Part shown: positions 56,038 through 62,236 of the stretch, one piece after another
Position numbering within the stretch: position 1 is the first letter of the stretch
How the letters are laid out: every line of letters begins with the position of its first letter
Assembly: GCA_905182275.1 (NCBI GenBank)
Contig: CAJJAU010000010.1
Coordinates: 1 to 62,236 of the forward strand
Length of the DNA: 62,236 bases
Direction: 5' to 3'
Source: a gamma proteobacterium HTCC2207
Lineage (GTDB): Bacteria; Pseudomonadota; Gammaproteobacteria; Pseudomonadales; Porticoccaceae
Notes under the pieces: model-generated
The model's database searches: none
What the model saw: only the letters and a program-made list of their open reading frames with translations
What the model was told of the DNA's origin: nothing
Program-made: the position numbers and the translations under genes

Positions 56038-58002
56038 ATGTTTCATAAAACTAATAGATCTGTTTTGGCGGTGTCTTTTTTACTCACCGCATGCAGTGCT
56101 CCAGACTCAACCACAGAGGTCGCTGTCAGCGAGGCTAGCAACAGTCATCTCGGTGAGCAATCCGAGACTCACAGTTGTGATAATGCCAACCAAAACGGCA
56201 CAGCACTGTTTGGGGATCTGCACATACATACTCGCTACTCATTTGATGCCGCGGCTAACAGTACTGGGGCAACTCCTGAAGATGCCCATCGCTATGCTCG
56301 CGGAGAAGAGATTCCTATTTTTCCCATTAACGATCAAGGGGTTGCTGTTGGCCGCACCAAAATAGATCGTCCGTTAGACTTTTTGGCAGTGACTGACCAT
56401 GGCGAATTTCTCGGTGAGCGAGCGCTGTGCCGAACGGCGTCTTCGCCGGTATACAGCACAGCGTTTTGTGTTGGCTATAGATCTGATGAACGTCTGGGTA
56501 TGGTGATGTTGTCTAGCGTCATTACTACTGAGACACCAACAAGAATCCCCGAGATCTGTGGTCAGGATGGCAGTCTCTGTCGCGATTATGCCAAGTCTCC
56601 TTGGGAAGATATTCAAGCAGTCTCCAATCGCGCCAATACACCCTGTGAATTTACTAGTTTTGTCGCCTATGAATATACCGGAACCCCCGGGGTCTCTAAC
56701 TATCACCGCAATGTTATTTTTAGAAATGACGTGGTACCAGCTTTGCCTGTCAGTTATATCGACGCACCTATTGATAGCAAATTGTGGGCCGCGCTGGATG
56801 ATGCTTGTGACCCCCAACAAGGTTGTGATTATCTGACTATTCCACACAACACTAATCTATCTAACGGGCGCATGGCGCCCTACATGCAGCTTGAAAATAC
56901 CACTGAAGTAAAACGAGCCTATGCGCAGAAACGTCTGCAACGCGAGCCTATCATGGAGATTTTCCAACACAAAGGTGGCTCAGAATGCATTAACGGCTTG
57001 AGCAGTATTTTTGGTGCGCCTGATGAATTGTGTAATGTGGAAGCCGTTAGGCGAATCGGTGAGAAAAAAACCTACAGTGTTCGTGATTATGAAGCCGAGG
57101 GGATTGCCATGATGGAAACGTCGTCGGTAACTAAAGAATGTGACTCTAATGAGATTGGTGAGAACGGCATGGTGGGTGCCGGATGCGTTCATCCCACGGA
57201 CTTCCAGCGATCAGCTTTATTGGTGGGTTTGAGGGAGGAGCAGACTATTGGTTTAAATCCCATTAAGTTAGGCATTATTGCCGCCACCGATACGCATTCG
57301 GCAAACGCCGGTGGTGTAAAAGAATCAGCTTGGGTGGGTGCTGTAAGTGGTGAAGGTTCAGCAATAGAGCGTTTGCAGCCAGGGCTTTTGACTAGCGGTA
57401 TCGATGGAAATCCGGGTGGTTTGGCGGGCGTATGGGCCAAAGAAAACACCCGTGATGCAATTTTCGATGCGATGCTGAGAAAAGAAGTATTTGGCACCTC
57501 TGGCCCTAGAATTAGACCCCGGTTATTTGCCGGTTGGTCATTGGATCAAGGACTTTGTGAGCGCAGCGATATGATTGCTCAAGCTTACACAAATGGGGTT
57601 CCTATGGGTGGTGATCTAATGCCATCAGCGTCTGCGGTTAAACCATCATTCTTAGCTTATGCAGTGAAGGACCCAGATGGGCAAAAGTTACATGCTCTAG
57701 AGCTGATTAAAGGCTGGATCGACGACCAAGGCAAGATGACCGCAGAGGTAATTCCTGTTGCTAGTAATGAGAAAGGCGCAGACAGTCTTTGTGCGGTGTA
57801 TGTCGACAACAACTTTGAAGCGTCTCAGTCGGCTTATTATTACCTGCGCGCTGTTGAGCCCGAGACAGCTCGTTGGCATACCTATGACTGCGCTTCTATT
57901 GATGAGGGACAGCGCCCACCGGTGTGCACTGATGGAAGCTACCCAGAAACTATCGTAGAAATGGCTTGGACATCACCAATCTGGTACCAGGGAAAGGATT
58001 AA
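56038..58002 (+). CDS. DUF3604-domain lipoprotein, PHP-like hydrolase candidate
   Basis: A 654-residue lipoprotein whose signal peptide ends FLLTAC with lipidated Cys19. DUF3604 marks run through the protein: LFGDLHIHTRYSFDA (HxH), FLAVTDHGEFLGE, FVAYEYTGTPG, NYHRNVIFRN, LTIPHNTNLSNG, MEIFQHKGGSEC, GIIAATDTHSANAGG and EVFGTSGPRIRPRLFAG. The spaced His/Asp motifs look like a PHP-type metal site. The ATG at 56038 has AAGGA six bases upstream; the ATG at 56032 would be too close to it. Family function is not established. Outer membrane or periplasmic location and its place between the two flavoprotein modules suggest a part in handling the same substrate before uptake. Confidence 0.88.
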   Translation: MFHKTNRSVLAVSFLLTACSAPDSTTEVAVSEASNSHLGEQSETHSCDNANQNGTALFGDLHIHTRYSFDAAANSTGATPEDAHRYARGEEIPIFPINDQGVAVGRTKIDRPLDFLAVTDHGEFLGERALCRTASSPVYSTAFCVGYRSDERLGMVMLSSVITTETPTRIPEICGQDGSLCRDYAKSPWEDIQAVSNRANTPCEFTSFVAYEYTGTPGVSNYHRNVIFRNDVVPALPVSYIDAPIDSKLWAALDDACDPQQGCDYLTIPHNTNLSNGRMAPYMQLENTTEVKRAYAQKRLQREPIMEIFQHKGGSECINGLSSIFGAPDELCNVEAVRRIGEKKTYSVRDYEAEGIAMMETSSVTKECDSNEIGENGMVGAGCVHPTDFQRSALLVGLREEQTIGLNPIKLGIIAATDTHSANAGGVKESAWVGAVSGEGSAIERLQPGLLTSGIDGNPGGLAGVWAKENTRDAIFDAMLRKEVFGTSGPRIRPRLFAGWSLDQGLCERSDMIAQAYTNGVPMGGDLMPSASAVKPSFLAYAVKDPDGQKLHALELIKGWIDDQGKMTAEVIPVASNEKGADSLCAVYVDNNFEASQSAYYYLRAVEPETARWHTYDCASIDEGQRPPVCTDGSYPETIVEMAWTSPIWYQGKD

Positions 58003-58047
58003 AATAATTATATAGGGACATATTATGGATAGGTCGGAGTCTGCATT

Positions 58048-58896
58048 ATGAATGCCAAAGTGATCACTATTGGACAACAATCATTTGAGATTCGCCAAAC
58101 TATTAAGTGGCTCGTTTATACTTTAGTCATTATTAATTTTGGCTTCTATATCAGGAATGACTTGGTCATTGCCGGCCATACTCTGTATAGCGGAAGCTCT
58201 CTTCTAGAGATCTCTCGAGCCTTTGCGACCACCATTGATGAAAGTGCTTGGATTATCTTGCTACTGCTGTTCGAGCTAGAGACCTACCTTTTGTCGGACG
58301 ACCCCCTATCTCGTGCTAAAACGCTATTAATGCAAGGCATAAGACTGGTCTGCTATATATCATTGGCGCACACCCTTTATGCTTATGGGGTTTATCTGGC
58401 TGAAATCTATGCTGCAGTCCCTGTTGAAGAAGTTACTAACCTTTGTCAGTTGATCGGCAAAGATCTCTCCTATGCGTCTAACTTAGTGTATTCCGAAATC
58501 AACAGTAGTAATTGCGCCAGTTTATCCTCAGCCAATCAGTTCTTTTATGTGGATCCTCCCACCTTCTTTATTGTTGAAGACGCAGCGGGGTTAGCGATCG
58601 AAAAACAATTAGCGTGGATTGATATTTTTGAAGCCATCATTTGGTTGCTCATACTGCTTAGTATTGAGGTTGCAGTTTGGCTACAGGACAGAAATATTGG
58701 CCAAGGGCTAATTTTCAAGACTTTAAGCATCACAAAATGGTGTCTCTACTCTTTGCTTTGGGCCGCTGCGGGGTATTGGATCTATCGAGGCCACTACATG
58801 TTTGCCTGGGATGAGTTTGTCTGGATTGCGGGCTTTGTCGCTATCGAGATGAACATTGTTGAATGGCGTAATGAAATTAATGACGCTGAAGTTTAG
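58048..58896 (+). CDS. Integral membrane protein of unknown function
   Basis: A 282-residue protein with about six transmembrane segments (near residues 22-42, 65-85, 98-118, 202-222, 230-250 and 256-272) and a polar loop of about 75 residues (125-200) that contains two Cys. Acidic residues lie close to or within several helices (FELETYLL, LSIEVAVWL, FVAIEMNIVEW), as seen in ion or small-solute carriers. GGAG lies before the ATG. I do not recognise the family. It lies 45 bases after the DUF3604 gene and before the second flavoprotein module, so it may be a transporter or electron-transfer partner. Confidence 0.7.
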   Translation: MNAKVITIGQQSFEIRQTIKWLVYTLVIINFGFYIRNDLVIAGHTLYSGSSLLEISRAFATTIDESAWIILLLLFELETYLLSDDPLSRAKTLLMQGIRLVCYISLAHTLYAYGVYLAEIYAAVPVEEVTNLCQLIGKDLSYASNLVYSEINSSNCASLSSANQFFYVDPPTFFIVEDAAGLAIEKQLAWIDIFEAIIWLLILLSIEVAVWLQDRNIGQGLIFKTLSITKWCLYSLLWAAAGYWIYRGHYMFAWDEFVWIAGFVAIEMNIVEWRNEINDAEV

Positions 58897-58979
58897 TGAT
58901 CAATGCGTATAGGCGCGGTGGTGAGAGGAGGGGGCTAATACTAGTCTCCCTATAACGTTCAACTTCAAGAGAGTCTCTG

Positions 58980-60533
58980 TTGCAAGCATACGACAATATA
59001 ATCATTGGCGGTGGCCATAACGGTCTTATCTGTGCCACCTATCTGGCTCAAAAAGGCCAGTCAGTGTTACTGCTAGAAGCCACTGATACCCTGGGTGGTT
59101 TAGCGAGCACGCGTGAATTTCACCCGGGTTTTAGGGTTCCTGTCGCCCACAGCTTAAGTCATTTCTCCGAGACGATAGTCAAGCAATTAAATCTACTCGA
59201 TCATGGCTATAAGCCTAGCAAAGACACGCTCGACACTATTGGTTTGAACCTGGACGGTGAGCATGTAGTTGTTTCTGGGGAGCAGGTCACGGGCGTAAGT
59301 AGTTCAGACCAAAAAACCTATGCGGATTATCTCGCGCTGCTGAAGCGTTTTGCCAAGATGCTCAAGCCATTTTGGCTAAAAACCATGCCACGTATTGGCG
59401 ACAACAGTTTCCCTGACCTGATGACATTTGGGCAACTCGGTCTTAAATTACGCCTCTTGGGCAAAAAAGATATGGGTGAGTTTATGCGCGTTGCGACGCT
59501 GCCCGCACGCGATTTGATGGATGAGAATTTTGATAATGAAATATTAAAAGCGATGCTTAGTTGGGATGGTCTTATTGGCTCCAAGATGGCTCCGCGCTCT
59601 CCCAATGCGACTGTGTTAAATATGTTGTATCGCATGAGTGGCCAGCATCATGGCGCCCATTCACTGCCCGAAGGCGGCATAGAAAACTTAGTTAATGCGC
59701 TGCATAATGCAGCCCTGGACGCCGGTGTTACTGTGCAGACGAGGGCTTTAGTTAAGCGTATTGTCATTGAAGGTGATACCACTGGATTGGCAGCCACTGG
59801 CGTTGAGCTTGCCGATGGAACGCTAATCAATGGTGCTCGGGTGGTTTCCTCGGCAGATCCCAAGCAGACCTTCCTTAACTTGGTGGGAGCGAAAAATCTT
59901 GAAATTGGTTTTACTAATCGAATTAATCGATTGCGCTGCGACGGGTATGTCGCCAAGTTGCATTTGGCATTGGACGGAGCGCCAAAATTCACGGGTATAG
60001 AAACACCCAATGGTCGCATGATTATTGCCCCAAAATTAGATGCCATTGAGTTTGCCTTTGACGATGCAAAATACGGGCAATACTCTCAATCACCGGTTAT
60101 GGAAATTATTGTTCCCAGCGTAAAAGATCAATCATTGGCGCCAGCCGGTAAACAGGTGCTGTCTGCCCATGTTATGTATGTTCCTCACACACTTAAAGGT
60201 GGCTGGACAGAAGAGGCGCACCAACATTTATATCAGCGCTTGATTGAGACTCTCGAGTCCTATGCTCCCGGCATTGGACAACAAATTATTCATGGCGAAC
60301 TTCTAACACCGGCAGATTTAGAGCAAACCTACCACCTTACTGGCGGCCATTGGCATCATGCAGAATTGTCTATGGACCAAATGTTGATGATGCGGCCCAC
60401 CTATGAAGCCGCTCAATATAGCACCCCAATTCCTGGGCTTTATCTGTGTGGCGCCGGAAGTCATCCTGGCGGAGGATTGATGGGTGGCCCAGGCCATAAC
60501 GCCGCCAAAGAAATTATCGGGGCGAAGAAATAG
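58980..60533 (+). CDS. PYROXD2-like flavoprotein, type B (copy 2)
   Basis: A 517-residue FAD protein beginning QAYDNIIIGGGHNGLICATYLA. It starts with TTG at 58980, supported by AAGAGAG six bases upstream; there is no in-frame ATG before the Rossmann strand. Type B marks shared with the gene at 52209 are APRSPNATVLNMLYR, GYVAKLHLALDGAPKFTG, HLTGGHWHHAEL and LYLCGAGSHPGGGLMGGPGHNAAKEII. It is followed after two bases by the type A copy, so gene order is reversed relative to the first module. The long HWHH motif, absent in type A, may be catalytic or cofactor-related. Confidence 0.88.
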   Translation: MQAYDNIIIGGGHNGLICATYLAQKGQSVLLLEATDTLGGLASTREFHPGFRVPVAHSLSHFSETIVKQLNLLDHGYKPSKDTLDTIGLNLDGEHVVVSGEQVTGVSSSDQKTYADYLALLKRFAKMLKPFWLKTMPRIGDNSFPDLMTFGQLGLKLRLLGKKDMGEFMRVATLPARDLMDENFDNEILKAMLSWDGLIGSKMAPRSPNATVLNMLYRMSGQHHGAHSLPEGGIENLVNALHNAALDAGVTVQTRALVKRIVIEGDTTGLAATGVELADGTLINGARVVSSADPKQTFLNLVGAKNLEIGFTNRINRLRCDGYVAKLHLALDGAPKFTGIETPNGRMIIAPKLDAIEFAFDDAKYGQYSQSPVMEIIVPSVKDQSLAPAGKQVLSAHVMYVPHTLKGGWTEEAHQHLYQRLIETLESYAPGIGQQIIHGELLTPADLEQTYHLTGGHWHHAELSMDQMLMMRPTYEAAQYSTPIPGLYLCGAGSHPGGGLMGGPGHNAAKEIIGAKK

Positions 60534-60535
60534 CA

Positions 60536-62155
60536 ATGAAAAAGTATGATGCCATTATTATCGGTGCCGGCCACAATGGATTAACCAATGCAGCCTACTT
60601 GGCTAAAGCAGGTCTGGATGTGCTGGTTGTTGAGAAAAACGAGTACATTGGTGGTGCTGCGGTGACCCGTGAAATGCATGACGGCTGGTTTTACTCAAGC
60701 TGCTCCTATGTGTGCAGCATGATGCGACAGACTATTCATCGCGATCTTAATCTAACCAAGCATGGTCTGGTTTTAGTACCGTATCTTGGCACGGTAGTAT
60801 TCGCCGATAACGGTGACACCATGACTAGTTATCACTCTGAAGAGGCCGAATATAATCAACTGCGGCGTCGCTCGCCCCATGATGCAGATGCAATGTTTCG
60901 CTTCCAGACCGACCTTGGCCGCTATGCCCAACTTATTCGTAAAACACTGCTGCGAACCCCGCCAAATCCAACCTCCTTTAGGCCGAGAGATATAAGGGAG
61001 CTGCTGTGGTTGGCGAAAGAATTTTGGTCGCTCGGGGAAAAAGAGCTCTACGAGTACATCCGCTTTTTCACCATGAGCGCCGCTGATTTTCTAGATGACT
61101 ATTTTGAAGATGACCTAATAAAAGCTGCCATGGCCAGCCCAGGAGTGATTGGTACTGCCTTGGGGGTGTACTCACCTGGATCGGCTTATATTTTACTGCA
61201 TCATGTGATGGGTGATGTGGATGGTAATGTGGGTGCCTGGGGTCTGGCAAGAGGTGGCATGGGCGCTATTTCTAACGCTATAGCAGGGGCTTTGCAGGAG
61301 CATGGAGGCGAGATTCGCACCAATGCTGGGGTTGATAAAATTGTGGTTAAAAACGGCAAGGCAACGGGCGTTGTGCTGGATAATGGTGATGAACTACATG
61401 CTAAGATCGTGGTGTCTAATATGGATGCCAAACGCACCTTTACCCAATGCATGGACAAAAATGATTTGCCGGCGGGAATTTACGAAAAAGCCAAAAACTT
61501 CAAAATTAGAGGCTCCTCCGGCAAGGTCAATATTGCACTATCGGGCTTACCCAAATTCAATAATGTGGCTGATAACCGATACATTAACCGAGGTGGACAG
61601 GGTTTTGTGGGTTCAATGGAAACTATGGAACGCGCCTATGACTGCTGGAAGCACGGTCGCTGGTCTGAAGACCCCTTTATAGAATCAGTTATCCCGTCAG
61701 CTTGGGACCCAACCGTGGCGCCGCCAGGGCAACACTGGATGTCAAACTTTGTCCAATATTGTCCGCCGCAGCTGGCCGATGGGCCCTGGACAGCGGAAAA
61801 ACGCGATGCCTTTGGCCAGACGGTCATCAACAAAATTGAACGCTACAGTCCCGGCTTTAAAGATTTGATTGTGCATATGGAGGTACGTACTCCCCATGAC
61901 ATAGAAGCTGAAGTTGGACTTACCGAAGGAAATATTTTTCAGGGTGAATTGACCATAGATCAGTTGCTGTTTAATCGACCCTTTCCTGGTTATGCCCAAT
62001 ACCGCATGCCGATTAAAAACATGTATATGTGTGGCTCATCTACGCATCCAGGGGGTGGCGTCTCATCAGCCTGCGGTGCCAATGCAGCACGAGAAATCCT
62101 TATGGATCTAAAACGTCCCAACACTGTACCAGAGGATGATTTTTACGATGAATAG
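60536..62155 (+). CDS. PYROXD2-like flavoprotein, type A (copy 2)
   Basis: A 539-residue FAD protein beginning MKKYDAIIIGAGHNGLTNAA. It shares with the gene at 50603 the segments SSCSYVCSM, YEYIRFFTMS, LGVYSPGSAYILLHHVMGDVDGN-type sequence, FKIRGSSGKVNIAL, EGNIFQGEL, FNRPFPGYAQYR and CGANAAREIL. Conservation between the two is high over the whole length by eye. Its stop overlaps the next, truncated gene by eight bases, exactly as in the first type A gene. With the preceding type B gene and the following GcvT-fold gene it forms the second module. Confidence 0.88.
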   Translation: MKKYDAIIIGAGHNGLTNAAYLAKAGLDVLVVEKNEYIGGAAVTREMHDGWFYSSCSYVCSMMRQTIHRDLNLTKHGLVLVPYLGTVVFADNGDTMTSYHSEEAEYNQLRRRSPHDADAMFRFQTDLGRYAQLIRKTLLRTPPNPTSFRPRDIRELLWLAKEFWSLGEKELYEYIRFFTMSAADFLDDYFEDDLIKAAMASPGVIGTALGVYSPGSAYILLHHVMGDVDGNVGAWGLARGGMGAISNAIAGALQEHGGEIRTNAGVDKIVVKNGKATGVVLDNGDELHAKIVVSNMDAKRTFTQCMDKNDLPAGIYEKAKNFKIRGSSGKVNIALSGLPKFNNVADNRYINRGGQGFVGSMETMERAYDCWKHGRWSEDPFIESVIPSAWDPTVAPPGQHWMSNFVQYCPPQLADGPWTAEKRDAFGQTVINKIERYSPGFKDLIVHMEVRTPHDIEAEVGLTEGNIFQGELTIDQLLFNRPFPGYAQYRMPIKNMYMCGSSTHPGGGVSSACGANAAREILMDLKRPNTVPEDDFYDE

Positions 62156-62236
62156 CATGCCAAAAGTCACCGATCCTTTTGCTGGTGAGCGATTAAAGGA
62201 AAGTCCTTTTCATCCTCGTCAGGCAGCATTGAACCT
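62148..62236 (+). CDS. GcvT-fold aminomethyltransferase family protein 3 (cut by window end)
   Basis: Only the first 29 codons are in the window. The translation starts MNSMPKVTDPFAGERL and continues KESPFHPRQAALN, which matches the start pattern of GcvT-fold protein 2 (LQPSPFQTRIDEQC) and related dimethylglycine-type aminomethyltransferases. The ATG overlaps the stop of the type A flavoprotein by eight bases. The assignment rests on this short match and on position, so it is likely but not certain. An alternative start is the ATG at 62157. Confidence 0.65.
   Translation, partial: MNSMPKVTDPFAGERLKESPFHPRQAALN

Overview
The window looks like chromosomal DNA of an aerobic, marine, heterotrophic gammaproteobacterium. 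Support comes from the gene orders rpmE / priA-SPOR protein, queA-tgt-secD-secF and lapA-pyrF, a Pseudomonas-like bkdR / bkdA1-bkdA2-bkdB locus, two laminarinase-type GH16 enzymes, a TonB-dependent receptor and a TPR-sulfotransferase. A SAR92/OM60-like lineage is a guess from gene content, not shown by any marker. There are no insertion sequences, CRISPR arrays, phage genes or rRNA genes; the only RNA gene found is one tRNA-Leu(CAA).

Layout. 0.1-2.5 kb: glutarate/lysine catabolism (family III CoA-transferase, glutaryl-CoA dehydrogenase). 2.6-8.6 kb: polyamine use (SpuC-type transaminase, PuuD-type hydrolase, PuuA-type ligase) interrupted by a lipoprotein amidohydrolase. 8.7-11.3 kb: a hydrocarbon oxidation operon (AlkB/XylM-like di-iron hydroxylase, [2Fe-2S] ferredoxin, small membrane protein, OmpW/AlkL porin); a long hairpin covers the hydroxylase Shine-Dalgarno sequence. 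11.4-16.6 kb: housekeeping (SPOR protein, priA, rpmE, SIMPL protein, lapA, pyrF). 16.6-19.8 kb: two adjacent GH16 beta-glucanases. 20-26 kb: trhO, an amidohydrolase, a homocysteine methyltransferase behind a dyad-rich 400 bp leader, a lipoprotein, dbpA and tRNA-Leu. 26.3-31.4 kb: queA-tgt-secD-secF without yajC. 31.4-39.1 kb: thioredoxin-like protein, crotonase, beta-alanine:pyruvate transaminase, DUF6491 lipoprotein, Lrp-type regulator and branched-chain ketoacid dehydrogenase E1a/E1b/E2. 39.1-46.4 kb: exported amidohydrolase, propeller-like protein, TonB receptor and TPR-sulfotransferase.

The most interesting part is 46.6 kb to the right edge. A DAO-family flavoprotein with an export-signal-like N-terminus is followed by a GcvT-fold aminomethyltransferase. 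Then come two copies of a module made of two different PYROXD2/phytoene-desaturase-like flavoproteins plus one GcvT-fold protein. One copy runs A-B-GcvT (50.6-55.0 kb). The other runs B-like, A-like, GcvT, and its last gene is cut by the window end (59.0-62.2 kb). Between them lie a GFA-family zinc protein, an exported cupin, a DUF3604 lipoprotein and a six-helix membrane protein. No gcvH or gcvP is nearby, so this is not the glycine cleavage system. My inference is an undescribed tetrahydrofolate-coupled oxidative demethylation route for a methylated marine metabolite; the substrate cannot be read from the sequence.
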